In this document: positions 25,473 to 34,200 of the stretch, one piece after another
Numbering within the stretch: position 1 is the first letter of the stretch
Layout: the number at the start of each line of letters is the position of its first letter
Source: Billgrantia endophytica
GTDB lineage: Bacteria; Pseudomonadota; Gammaproteobacteria; Pseudomonadales; Halomonadaceae
Assembly (NCBI RefSeq): GCF_002879615.1
Contig: NZ_PNRF01000039.1
Span: forward strand, 1-50,104
DNA length: 50,104 bases
Direction: 5' to 3'
Made by a program: the position numbers and the translations under genes
The notes under the pieces: generated by a model
Database searches by the model: none
Told to the model about the DNA's origin: nothing
Seen by the model: only the letters and a program-made list of their open reading frames with translations

Positions 25473-25673
25473 TGACGCATTGCTCTATTCAACACCACAA
25501 GTAAAGATTTTTTCCTTGAAAGAAATAGCCATCCAGTCACGACATCAGGCCAGCTGCGCATCAACGCCAGGCCAATCCCGCACCAATGCGGGGCAATACG
25601 GACAATCATGCACCCCGGAAACGCACATGCCAGGCACCGGCACGCCGACAATGACAACTAGCGAGGTAACAGC

Positions 25674-27983
25674 ATGAATAGAAGGCTGGCTATTGAAAGG
25701 GAATCCGGCGCCACTTCCCAGCGCTACCGCATCCCCGGCCAGGGGGGAATACGCCTATCGTTTCTGCCCGGCGAGCGCATCACCGTATCGTCACAGGATG
25801 GCCACCAGTGTTGCGAGCTACTGGCCCTCGACGGTAATGGCTTGGTACATGCCGCCATCGACCCGCCCGGAGCGCGTCTGGCCTGTCTGGCCGTGGCGCA
25901 ACTGCACCGGGCAGGAGAAGCGAGCCAGGCGCTGCGGAAGCGTTTCGACGAGTGGCGTATCGACCCGGCCCTGATGACCGGGGGAGTTCAGCTTCCCGGA
26001 GAAGCGCTGCCCTGGACGCTCACGCTGCCTGCCGACGCCGACCCACTGATTCTGGTGTTGCTTGCCCCCGGCGAGGACATGACCGTCGATGGCCAGTGCC
26101 CGGCCACCGAACTGGACGTTGAGCACTGGCGCCATGCCTCTGCCGGCACGGGATTGCCACCGCCCCTCGCTTCCTGCCGGGCGGAGATCCGCATTCCCCA
26201 CAGCAGCGCGCGTGTCTACGAGGTCAGAGCCGGTGAGTGGATCCAAGTCATCGACGTCGCCGGCAAACAGTGTTCCGACTTCATCGCCTTCGACAAGGCG
26301 GCCCTAGCGCACGGCGAGGAGCTGACGCTCGACTCAACGGCTACACGAACCCTTGCGGGCACTGCCCTGCCTCAACCGGGGCTCTACTCGCGGGTGACCG
26401 ATATCCATCAGCAGCCGATGCTGGAGCTGGTGCAGGATACCGTTGGCCGCCACGACAGCTTCCTCCTGGCCTGTACCCCCAAATATTACGAGGACAGCGG
26501 CTATTTCGGTCATATCAGCTGTACCGAAAACTTCAATCGCGAACTGGCCCCCTTCGGCATCCGGTCGCGTTCGGGCTGGCCGGCGCTCAATCTTTTCTTC
26601 AACACCCAGGTGGAGCCCTGTGGAAGCCTGACGCAGGACGAACCCTGGTCGCGCCCCGGGGATTACGTGCTGCTGCGCGCAACACGGGACCTGCTCTGTG
26701 CCTCTTCGGCCTGTCCCGACGATATCGACCCGGCCAACGGCTGGTGTCCGACCGACATTCACATACGCCTCTATGGCGCCGAACAACACTTCCCGCGAGC
26801 CATTGCCAGCCGAGTCACTCCCGAGGAGCTACCGCGCATGACCCAGCAGACAGCCTTTCATGACCGCACATCGGCCCTGACCAAGCGTTTCATCGAGTAT
26901 CGCGGTTACTGGGTACCGGAAGCGTTCGAGGGATGGGGCGCCCGTGCCGAGTATCTGGCCTGCCGCGAGCGAGTCGCGGTCATGGACCTGTCACCGCTGC
27001 GCAAGTTCGAGGTCGTGGGGCCGGATGCCGAATCCCTGCTGCAGTATGCCCTGACGCGCAACGTCCGGCGTCTGGCAGTGGGTGAAATCGTCTATTCGGC
27101 GGCCTGTCACGAGACGGGCGGCATGCTCGACGACGGCACTCTGTTCCGTATGAGCGAACAGGGTTTCCGCTGGATATGTGGCGCTCCCTACAACGGTATC
27201 TGGCTACGAGAGCTCGCCGCACAACGCGGCGCCAGGGTGAGCATTCGCGAATCCTCCGCGCAATTGCACAATTTGGCCATTCAGGGGCCACGCAGCCGGG
27301 AGCTGCTGGAAACGTTGATCTGGAATGCCGAATCCCAGCCAAGCGTGGCCGGACTGCGTTGGTTTCACTTCATGATCGGGCGCCTCGGGGGGCCGGAAGG
27401 CATACCGCTGATGGTATCCCGCACCGGCTATACCGGCGAATTGGGCTTCGAGGTCTGGTGTCATCCCAAGCATGCCGAAGCCGTCTGGGATGCGATCTGG
27501 GAAGCGGGCAAACCCTACGGCCTGGCTCCTCTCGGCTTTGCCGCACTCGACATGTTGCGCATAGAAGCCGGGCTGATCTTCGCCGATCACGAATTCTGTC
27601 CGCAGATCAACCCCTTCGAGGCGGGTATCGGCTTCACGGTGCCCTTGAAGACCAAGGAGGAGGACTTCATGGGTCGCAATGCCCTGGCCAGCCAGTCGCC
27701 CGAAGGTCGCCACAAATTGGTGGGACTGCGCCTCAGCGGCGCGGAAGTGCCCACCCATGGCGACCTGGTTTACCAGGGACGTTTTCCCGTCGGGGTGGTG
27801 ACCAGCGCCACTCAGTCCCCGTTGCTGGGTTGCCCGATCGCCCTGTGCCGGCTGGCTCCCCAATTCACGGCACCAGGCACCCGGTTGGAAGTCGGTCGTC
27901 TCGACGGTCATCAGAAGCGCCTGGCAGCCGAAGTGGCCATCCTGCCCTTTCACGATCCCGAGCGCTTGCGGGTGCGGAGTTGA
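25674..27983 (+). CDS. tdm: Trimethylamine N-oxide demethylase (DUF1989-GcvT fusion)
   Basis: Splits trimethylamine N-oxide into dimethylamine and formaldehyde; the folate-binding part is thought to pass the C1 unit to tetrahydrofolate. 769 residues, start with GAGG seven bases upstream. The N-terminal section (about 15-150) resembles a degenerate DUF1989 fold (YRIPGQGGIRLSFLPGERITV). A full DUF1989 domain spans about 170-385, with cysteines that could hold zinc at 283 (ISCTENF), 347 (SSACPDD) and 358 (GWCPTD). The GcvT aminomethyltransferase domain runs from about 395 (RFIEYRGYWVPEAFEGWGARAEYLACRER) to the end, with GYTGELGFEVW. This architecture matches characterised Tdm of Methylocella and Ruegeria. 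It lies divergent from the HK gene and uses the product of Tmm. Confidence 0.88.
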   Translation: MNRRLAIERESGATSQRYRIPGQGGIRLSFLPGERITVSSQDGHQCCELLALDGNGLVHAAIDPPGARLACLAVAQLHRAGEASQALRKRFDEWRIDPALMTGGVQLPGEALPWTLTLPADADPLILVLLAPGEDMTVDGQCPATELDVEHWRHASAGTGLPPPLASCRAEIRIPHSSARVYEVRAGEWIQVIDVAGKQCSDFIAFDKAALAHGEELTLDSTATRTLAGTALPQPGLYSRVTDIHQQPMLELVQDTVGRHDSFLLACTPKYYEDSGYFGHISCTENFNRELAPFGIRSRSGWPALNLFFNTQVEPCGSLTQDEPWSRPGDYVLLRATRDLLCASSACPDDIDPANGWCPTDIHIRLYGAEQHFPRAIASRVTPEELPRMTQQTAFHDRTSALTKRFIEYRGYWVPEAFEGWGARAEYLACRERVAVMDLSPLRKFEVVGPDAESLLQYALTRNVRRLAVGEIVYSAACHETGGMLDDGTLFRMSEQGFRWICGAPYNGIWLRELAAQRGARVSIRESSAQLHNLAIQGPRSRELLETLIWNAESQPSVAGLRWFHFMIGRLGGPEGIPLMVSRTGYTGELGFEVWCHPKHAEAVWDAIWEAGKPYGLAPLGFAALDMLRIEAGLIFADHEFCPQINPFEAGIGFTVPLKTKEEDFMGRNALASQSPEGRHKLVGLRLSGAEVPTHGDLVYQGRFPVGVVTSATQSPLLGCPIALCRLAPQFTAPGTRLEVGRLDGHQKRLAAEVAILPFHDPERLRVRS

Positions 27984-28167
27984 GGATCGAGGGCTCTTGC
28001 AATCCACCTTCGCGGCATGGCAGGCGCCACTCGCACCGCAACGGTGCCAAGTGTTCTCCCACCGATGGCACGCATGACTCTCGAGGATTCAGCGTTATTC
28101 CGTAATAAGTTGATAAAACAACGAATTAAATATTTTTTACTCAGATTGATCGTTTTAAAGGGAGGGT

Positions 28168-28183
28168 TGGCCATGTTTTTGCA
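28168..28183 (+). promoter_or_regulatory. Sigma-54 type -24/-12 promoter before the Amt gene
   Basis: TGGCCATGTTTTTGCA fits the TGGCAC-N5-TTGCA pattern with exact GG-to-GC spacing. A start of transcription would fall near 28194, about 90 bases before the amt start codon. Ammonium transporter genes are classic RpoN/NtrC targets. An AT-rich stretch upstream (28095-28160) could hold activator sites. Confidence 0.6.
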
Positions 28184-28285
28184 TTGAAATAATCGCAATG
28201 AGAAAAAAAATATCCTACCAAGAAACATCACAAGACATTCCATCGAAAGCCAGGCCATGCCGGCCATGGCTGAGGAGACTCTTCC

Positions 28286-29608
28286 GTGGAAACAGATGCG
28301 TTGTCCCAACTGCAAGCATTGCAGCAACAGGTGGAACTACTCAGTTCCATCGACATGGAAATCTATTATTGGTGGTGCATGACCCTGATGTTCCTCATCC
28401 ATGCGGGCTTCCTGGCCTACGAGATGGGAGCATCACGCGCCAAGAATGCCCTGGCAGCGGGAGTGAAGAACATCCTCGCCCTCGGCTACCTGCTGCCAAG
28501 TTTCTTCCTGGTCGGCTGGTGGATCTACGGTGCCTTCCCCGCGGGCTTCAGTATCGCCGAGGGCGCCTCCCTTGGCGCGCCGTGGAGCGAAAGCATGGGA
28601 CCGAACGTCGCCGACAAGGGCACTGGCATCTTCTGGGCCGCCTTCGCCATGTTTGGCGCCACCACAGCATCTATCCTTTCCGGCTCGCTGATCGAGCGCG
28701 TACGGCTGAGCGCCTACGTGATGATGGCCGTTCTACTCGGCGCCGTGCTGTGGATACTCGGCGCCGCCTGGGGCTGGCACCCCGATGGCTGGCTGTTGAC
28801 CCAGTTCGGCTACCATGACATCGGCGCGGCGGGGCCGGTGCATACAGTAGCCGGCATGTTCGCCCTGGGGGTGCTGATCAACCTCGGCGCACGCATCGGC
28901 AAGTTCGGCCCCAACGGCGAGATCAACGACATTCCCGCCCATAGCATGCCGATGGCGATCATCGGCCTGATGCTGATCATCGTCGGCCTGTTCGGCTTCC
29001 TCGGCGGCTGCATCATCTACAACGTCGGGGGGGATTGGACCACCATCTACGGCACGCCCACCAACCTCTCGGCCTTCGCCTTCAATGCGCTGATCGGGTT
29101 CGGCGGGGGTGTCATCGGCGCCTATGCCATCAGTCGCGACCCGTTCTGGATGGTGTCCGGCGCCCTGGCGGGCATCATCTCGGTCGCCGCCGGGCTGGAT
29201 CTCTACTACCCGCCTGTCGCCTTCGCCGTCGCCTTCGCCGGCGGCGCGATGATCCCGATCACCGGTCGCGCGCTGAACAAGCTAGGCATCGACGATGCCG
29301 TAGGTGCCGTCTCCGTCCACGGCTTCGCCGGTATCTGGAGCCTGATCGCCGCCGGCATCTTCATGCACGGCTATCCCAACATGGAGGGCCTGCCCGACAT
29401 CACTTTCCTCGGCCAGCTCACCGGCGCGGTGGTGATGGCGCTGCTGGGCTTCGTGCCCGGCTATCTGTTTTCCCTGGTCCTCAAGAGAGCAGGGATACTC
29501 CGCGTGCCCCCAGAGGTGGAGCATATGGGAATCGATGCGGTGGAGGTGCCGAGCAAGGCCTACCCGGAGGCCGTTCCAGCCAACGGCGGCCAAGCTCGCA
29601 GTACGTGA
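28286..29608 (+). CDS. amtB: Ammonium transporter (Amt/Rh family)
   Basis: 440-residue inner-membrane channel for ammonium or a methylated ammonium. About 11 membrane helices are visible and there is no obvious signal peptide. The twin histidines of the pore lie in AAGPVHTVAGMFALG and AVSVHGFAGIWSLIAAG; the external region has WWCMTLMFLIHAGFLAYEMG. Relative to E. coli AmtB the motif before the first pore histidine is altered (HDIGAAGPVH rather than DFAGGTVVH), placing it in a divergent subgroup. Its place right after tdm, with a sigma-54-like promoter, fits retention of ammonium or methylamine released by TMA breakdown. No glnK is present next to it. Confidence 0.88.
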   Translation: METDALSQLQALQQQVELLSSIDMEIYYWWCMTLMFLIHAGFLAYEMGASRAKNALAAGVKNILALGYLLPSFFLVGWWIYGAFPAGFSIAEGASLGAPWSESMGPNVADKGTGIFWAAFAMFGATTASILSGSLIERVRLSAYVMMAVLLGAVLWILGAAWGWHPDGWLLTQFGYHDIGAAGPVHTVAGMFALGVLINLGARIGKFGPNGEINDIPAHSMPMAIIGLMLIIVGLFGFLGGCIIYNVGGDWTTIYGTPTNLSAFAFNALIGFGGGVIGAYAISRDPFWMVSGALAGIISVAAGLDLYYPPVAFAVAFAGGAMIPITGRALNKLGIDDAVGAVSVHGFAGIWSLIAAGIFMHGYPNMEGLPDITFLGQLTGAVVMALLGFVPGYLFSLVLKRAGILRVPPEVEHMGIDAVEVPSKAYPEAVPANGGQARST

Positions 29609-29623
29609 GATGCGGTAATCGAA

Positions 29624-29649
29624 ACGCCCGGTGGCAACGCTCCGGGCGT
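29624..29649 (+). terminator. Hairpin after the Amt gene
   Basis: Eight-bp perfect stem ACGCCCGG / CCGGGCGT with a ten-base loop, 16 bases after the Amt stop. No T run follows, so partial read-through into the small gene at 29688 is likely. Confidence 0.45.
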
Positions 29650-29687
29650 AGCACGAATGATGAAATGACACTCGAAGGAGAAATAGA

Positions 29688-29891
29688 ATGAGCCCGATCA
29701 CCAGTTGGGAAGGCGCCGAAGCGGTCTTCACCTTTGGCCCCGATTCGTTCGGCGTCTGGCTGTTCCTGGCCCTCATGACGGCCATCATGGTCGGTGTCGT
29801 GGCCCGCATGGTCGTCCACGAAAATCGTACCTTCAGCAATATCGAGCCGGACTTGCTGAAAGAAGGCGCCATGAAGGGCGTCAATATCTGA
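29688..29891 (+). CDS. Small single-pass membrane protein after Amt
   Basis: 67 residues with one membrane helix (about 19-43, SFGVWLFLALMTAIMVGVVARMVV), a short acidic N-terminus, and a charged C-terminal tail (HENRTFSNIEPDLLKEG). AAGGAG lies about 8 bases before the ATG. It is 79 bases after the Amt gene, separated by a hairpin. I do not recognise a named family. Position suggests an accessory or regulatory partner of the transporter, as small membrane proteins often are, but nothing in the sequence proves this. Confidence 0.75.
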   Translation: MSPITSWEGAEAVFTFGPDSFGVWLFLALMTAIMVGVVARMVVHENRTFSNIEPDLLKEGAMKGVNI

Positions 29892-29954
29892 TTACGCTGC
29901 CTGGCATCCGCTCCCAACGGAGCGGTGCCCCCTTCCCGCCTGAAGTTTGTTATT

Positions 29955-29968
29955 CTGTTGCGCAACAG
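29955..29968. promoter_or_regulatory. Palindromic operator before the XRE-cupin gene
   Basis: CTGTTGCGCAACAG is a perfect 14-base palindrome, 120 bases before the regulator's start, followed by a further half-site (aggttgcc). XRE-cupin repressors commonly bind short palindromes in their own promoter. Autoregulation is inferred. Confidence 0.5.
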
Positions 29969-30087
29969 GTTGCCAGCCTCGCATGCCGTTTTCCCTGCCG
30001 GGCCATGGCATGGCAAAACAGGGGCATGCCGCTCAGCGCAGGTGCCCGGTGGCTGGCGTTACGTGCAATACAAAGGTCCCAGCGGCA

Positions 30088-30705
30088 ATGAACGACTCCA
30101 TTACCACCGACAAGAGCGAAACCCGCCTGCGGCTTGAGCAGCATATCGCTCGCGCGCTCAAACAGAAGCGCATTTCCCAAGGTTACAAGATTTCCGACGT
30201 CGCGCGCATCGCGGGGCTGAGCCAGGGAATGATCAGCAAGGTCGAGAATGCGCAGGTTTCCACCAGCCTGGACACCCTGAGCCGCTTGTGCGATGCCATC
30301 GGCCTACCCATATCCAAGCTGTTCAGCGACTATGACCAGGTCGGCCGGGGCGCTCAGTTGATCAAAGCGGGCGAGGGCATGGAAGTGGTACGCACCGGAA
30401 CCGAAGTCGGTCATACCTACCAATTGCTGAGCTACCTTCAAGGCCCCAAGAAACATTACGAACCCTTCCTGATCACCATGGACGACGCCAGCGAGGTGTT
30501 TCCCAACTTCTGCCACGCCGGGCACGAGTTCATCTATCTGCTGAAAGGGCGCCTGATCTACCGCCATGGCGAGAAGTTCTATGAAATGGGGCCGGGAGAC
30601 AGCCTGGCTTTCGATGCTGGTGTTCCCCACGGCCCGGAAAAGTTGCTGGAGGTACCGCTGCAGCTGCTGTCGATCATCCACTACGATAGTGACGAAGAGG
30701 CATGA
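30088..30705 (+). CDS. XRE-family regulator with C-terminal cupin domain
   Basis: 205 residues from ATG 30088. An upstream in-frame ATG at 29947 would run through the palindromic site and is less likely. The HTH_3 domain is at about 20-75 (RALKQKRISQGYKISDVARIAGLSQGMISKVENAQVSTSLDTLSRLCDAIGL). The cupin_2 domain is at about 125-195, with HAGHEFIYLLKGRLIYRHGEKFYEMGPGDSLAFDAGVPHGPE carrying the metal-type histidines and glutamate. Such regulators respond to small amines, amino acids or sulfur compounds. XRE-type genes also occur in TMA/TMAO clusters of marine bacteria, so it probably controls tdm, amtB or both. Confidence 0.9.
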   Translation: MNDSITTDKSETRLRLEQHIARALKQKRISQGYKISDVARIAGLSQGMISKVENAQVSTSLDTLSRLCDAIGLPISKLFSDYDQVGRGAQLIKAGEGMEVVRTGTEVGHTYQLLSYLQGPKKHYEPFLITMDDASEVFPNFCHAGHEFIYLLKGRLIYRHGEKFYEMGPGDSLAFDAGVPHGPEKLLEVPLQLLSIIHYDSDEEA

Positions 30706-30792
30706 GCGGCTACCAACGCAGCAGTGGACGAACGACCCCGCGACACACAAAGACAACGTTACGCATATGATTGGGGGTCGGCTCCTTGAGCC

Positions 30793-31557
30793 TCAAGGCA
30801 TGTCCGATTCCGACAGTCGGCCGGCTTTCAGGGAAGCCTCGAGCTGGCCAGCGAATGGCTCAACGTCTTCAGGAACCCCGTGCGATGGAACTGCACGGGA
30901 GAGAGGTTCACCGCCACCTTCAGGCCCTCGACCCCCCGTGAGTCGAGGAAGCGCATGTCGAGACACGCTCGCTCGAGCGTCCACCGGCTGATCGGCATGA
31001 CCTGGCCGGTCTCCTCCGCCACCGGGATGAACTCGCTCGGCGGCACATACCCCCTTTCCGGGTGATTCCAGCGCAGCAGGGCTTCCACGGAGACGACGGT
31101 CATACAGCGGCTGGTAGTGCAGCTCGAACCGCTTCCCATCTATCGCTTCCTGGAGTTTATTGCGCATCGCCAGACGCTCATTGACGCGCCTGGTGATTTC
31201 GCGGGTGAACCATTGATAGGCATTGCGCCCCTGCTGCTTGGCCCTGTACATCGCCATGTCGGCCTGCTGGATCAGCTTCATGGGCTGATCGATGGCGTCG
31301 TGGCTCATGGCGATACCGATACTGGCAGACAGGTACAGCTCGTGGTCGTCTATCCGATAGGGCCGCGCCACGAGCCGCAGCAGACACTGCGCCATGTCCG
31401 CCTGCTCGTCATGGGGCGTGTCGGGCAACAACACGCTACGCAGGGGGTAAACGATGCCCAGCCAGTGGGTCAGCAGCCCCGCACCGCCCATCAGGATGAG
31501 CACCGCGGCCATGTAGAGCGTGGTATCCCTGCCGATGTCCAGCGTCTTATGAGGCAT
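30793..31557 (-). pseudogene. Broken GGDEF-EAL cyclic-di-GMP gene
   Basis: Read leftwards, it starts MPHKTLDIGRDTTLYMAAVLILMGG with one membrane helix, then jumps at YPLRS to VLLPDTPHDEQADMA, which is the text normally found just after the GGDEF motif. The GGDEF signature and everything between the membrane part and that point are missing, and the join is in frame. The GGDEF C-terminal half (SASIGIAMSHDA, ADMAMYRAKQQGRNAYQWF) and the start of an EAL domain (FELHYQPLYD) follow. A frameshift near 31110 moves the EAL text to another frame (VEALLRWNHPERGYVPPSEFIPVAEETG, VNLSPVQFHRTGF), and the gene stops about halfway through EAL. It cannot make or break cyclic di-GMP. Confidence 0.82.
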
Positions 31558-31594
31558 AGGGCGATGTACCTCCCGACACGATGTTCAGCGCTGG

Positions 31595-31647
31595 CTCACC
31601 TATGCGGGCTCACCTATGCGGGCTCACCTATGCGGGCTCACCGATGC
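31595..31647. repeat. 14-bp direct tandem repeat, 3.8 copies
   Basis: Unit ctcacctatgcggg repeated exactly three times (31595-31636), with a fourth partial copy having one change (ctcaccgatgc). It lies just upstream of the broken GGDEF-EAL gene. Likely produced by slippage; no coding role is seen. Confidence 0.85.
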
Positions 31648-31761
31648 TTCTTGCCATTCTCTGGTGACAACGAGACAGCCCGACCAACCTTTTTCAACGC
31701 ATCAGAATCAGGTATCGGCATGCGGAAGGAATGCTGTAATCCTGGCCACCAACGGACCCCT

Positions 31762-33774
31762 TCAGGTCTCCGCGGCTGCCCGCACCCCATCCTGGATGAC
31801 CACCTGGTTGCGCCCCCGGTGCTTGGCACGATAGCTGGCGCGGTCGGCCCGTTTCACCAACGGCCCGCCATCGCGGTCCTCTTCGTCCAGCCGTGACACA
31901 CCGATGCTTGCCGTGACGCGGAAACCGTGCCCCTCCGCCCGGAACTCGATCTGCTCGATGCGCTCGCGAATCCGCTCGGCGATGTCGGCGGCCTGATCCA
32001 GCGGGCACCCCGGCAGCAACAGGGCGAACTCGTCGCCGCCGAGCCTGGCCACGGCATCCCGCTGGCGCACGGCATCCTGCAGCAGCTGGCCGATTCGGCG
32101 CAGCAACTCGTCCCCGGCCGCATGGCCCGCGGTATCGTTGACCGGCTTGAAATGGTCCAGGTCCATCATGATCAGCGACAGCACCTTGTCGCTTTTCCGG
32201 CGGTGCAGGGAACAAGCCTCCTCCAGGCGATTCTCGAATCCACGGCGATTCAGGCAGCCGGTAAGCAGGTCGTGCTCCGCCTCCCAGCGTTGCCGGGTTT
32301 CCCGCTCATGGCGCTCGGTAATATCCTGGATCATGCCGACGAACCCCAGTGCGGCCTCATCCAGCTGAACCTGGCTCACCTGCATCTCCAGCCACAAGGA
32401 TTGATCGCCGCGCAGGAAGCGATACTGCTGACGGCGCTCCTCCCCGCTCTGCAGCATGGCACGCCAGTTCTCGATGAACGCCGGGCGGTCGTCGACATGC
32501 ACCCGGCGTACCCACTCGGACGTTCGGGAGGTGGCGAGGTCGAAGCCGGAGAGGGACTCCAGCGCGGGGTTGATGTAGTTCATCCGGCCCGTCATGTCGG
32601 CCAGGAACATGCCCACCGGCGACGACTCCAGCACCGCCTGCAGGAAGGCCTCACGCGCTTCCCGGGCGGCCAGGGCATCGCGACGCTGCGCATCCAGCCG
32701 ATCGAAGGCCTTGGCCACCTGCCGCAGCTCGCCCAGGGAGGTATCCACGGCAAGGCTCTCGACATCGCCCCGCCCGATCCGCTCGATCAACCGTTCCAGC
32801 CGATGCAACGGCGCGAGCCCCAGGCCCAGCAACCACCAGAGCAGCGGCAGCATGAACGCCATGGTCGCCAGCCCCACCCAGCGCAGCTCGGTGGCGTATC
32901 GCTGGATGGGCGCCCGCACCTGGCTCATGGGCAGGAAGGCGCCGACCACCCAGTCGGCCGGCCAGATCTGACGAAACGCCATCAGCGCAGGCTCGCCGCC
33001 CAGCTCTTCCCCCATGCCGCTGCCCTCCCAGCCATACAGCGCCCGATCCATCAGCGGCACGCGTTCGGCACCGGGCACCCACTGCATGATCCAGCCCGAA
33101 TCGGGATGGCTGATGACCTGCCCCCGGGAAGTGGCCAGCATGACATACCCCTGGGCGCCGATACGCAGAGAGCGCAGATTGATGAAGGCATCGCCATCCC
33201 GCAGGCTCGAGTTGCCCCCCAGGATGCCCAAGAAGCGGCCCTCGTCGTCGAGCAACGGCTCTATCACCATGATCTGCGGAACGCCGGTCTCCCCTCCCTC
33301 ATAGGGCTCGCTGACATGAGGCCTGCGAATACCGCGCACATAGCGAAAATAGTCGCGGTCGGCGATAGTCGGTCCGCCGAGTTCGAAGGGCGGCCAGGCA
33401 GCCACCGGCTCCCCCTCGGCATCGAAGACCATCAGCCGATCGAACAGCGACAGCAGCCCCTCCTGCGCCTGCAGGCGAGTGACGAGATCGGGATCGTCGA
33501 CCGACAGGGAAGGTTCCAGCCGGGCCAGGGCATTCTGTCGCTCCTGGATGGAGCGCCGAAGCTGCTGGGCGACCAGGTCGGCCTCGTACTCCAGGTGAGT
33601 CAGGTTCTCGCGCTTGGCCAGAGTGCCACCGCTGAGATGGCTGTAGAGCAACAGTGTCGCCACCAGCATCAGCCAGCCCAGGCTGACGCCAAGCAGCAGG
33701 CGGGAACGCAGAGTCGGGAGCCACCATCCTGCCAAGGGCCATCCACCTATCGCCAAGGGGTTTACCCTTATCAT
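31762..33774 (-). CDS. Membrane-bound diguanylate cyclase (Cache-PAS-GGDEF)
   Basis: Makes cyclic di-GMP. The start ATG 33774 (MIRVNPLAIGG) gives 670 residues; a longer reading into upstream REP sequence is rejected. There is one membrane helix near residues 20-42 and an extracytoplasmic double-Cache-like sensor between, with FAR-type blocks (DRDYFRYVRG, VMVIEPLLDDEGRFLGILGG-like text). A second helix (MAFMLPLLWWLLGLGLAPL) is followed by HAMP-like linker text, a PAS domain (SPVGMFLADMTGRMNYINPALESLSGF), and GGDEF with the intact active site at 578-582 (RLGGDEFALL). An RxxD inhibitory site (RQRD) stands five residues before GGDEF, so product inhibition is likely. It stands beside the broken GGDEF-EAL gene. 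Confidence 0.93.
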   Translation of the reverse strand: MIRVNPLAIGGWPLAGWWLPTLRSRLLLGVSLGWLMLVATLLLYSHLSGGTLAKRENLTHLEYEADLVAQQLRRSIQERQNALARLEPSLSVDDPDLVTRLQAQEGLLSLFDRLMVFDAEGEPVAAWPPFELGGPTIADRDYFRYVRGIRRPHVSEPYEGGETGVPQIMVIEPLLDDEGRFLGILGGNSSLRDGDAFINLRSLRIGAQGYVMLATSRGQVISHPDSGWIMQWVPGAERVPLMDRALYGWEGSGMGEELGGEPALMAFRQIWPADWVVGAFLPMSQVRAPIQRYATELRWVGLATMAFMLPLLWWLLGLGLAPLHRLERLIERIGRGDVESLAVDTSLGELRQVAKAFDRLDAQRRDALAAREAREAFLQAVLESSPVGMFLADMTGRMNYINPALESLSGFDLATSRTSEWVRRVHVDDRPAFIENWRAMLQSGEERRQQYRFLRGDQSLWLEMQVSQVQLDEAALGFVGMIQDITERHERETRQRWEAEHDLLTGCLNRRGFENRLEEACSLHRRKSDKVLSLIMMDLDHFKPVNDTAGHAAGDELLRRIGQLLQDAVRQRDAVARLGGDEFALLLPGCPLDQAADIAERIRERIEQIEFRAEGHGFRVTASIGVSRLDEEDRDGGPLVKRADRASYRAKHRGRNQVVIQDGVRAAAET

Positions 33775-33806
33775 CGCATTCCATCGGCGCCAGCGACAGC
33801 ACCGGG

Positions 33807-34060
33807 TTGCGGGAGGTGCGTCAGCTCGTGACCGCGGCTTTTCCACCATGGCAGACATGGCCACGCTGTAGGAGGACGATTTATCGCACGACCGCGGTGT
33901 CGCCCCGCCTTGACGATAATTGCCAACGCAGCGGCCTCCGCCGGGGCACCTGCGGCGCCAGTCGCGATGGGGGACCAGCGCTCCAACAGCGATATTCTCC
34001 ACCCAGGAGGGGCAAACCGCTGTTGGAGATAGCAACAGCCCGCGACCGCAGGGTTGCCTG
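33807..34060. repeat. REP-like mosaic repeat
   Basis: Contains, in order, gggaggtgcgtcagctcgtgaccgcgg (33813 onward), taggaggacgatttatcgcacgaccgcgg (33869 onward), the cgataattgccaacgcagcggcctccgcc module, gcgctccaacagcgatattctccaccc, and an inverted tgttggag..cgcgaccgcagggttgcc copy up to 34060. Arms TGTnGGAG...CGACCG face each other, as in bacterial interspersed mosaic elements. It separates the diguanylate cyclase gene from the toxin-antitoxin pair. Confidence 0.7.
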
Positions 34061-34200
34061 CGTTAACAATGAACGCTAGCGAAACTCTCCACGCCCTTGC
34101 AAGCTCGTTGATATGTACGCACAAAAGACGTACGCTATGCCTATCCACCCCATTTCGGCGCCGATCAGCGAATCGAGCACACGGTGCCAAGGAGGCCACG

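Noticed and set aside
31927..33831. A 634-codon plus-strand open frame opposite the diguanylate cyclase
   Set aside because: Antisense to an intact GGDEF protein; composition is His/Gln-rich, as expected of a complement frame.
33775..34035. N-terminal extension of the diguanylate cyclase
   Set aside because: These 87 codons translate the REP-like repeat; a membrane helix and family similarity begin only after ATG 33774.
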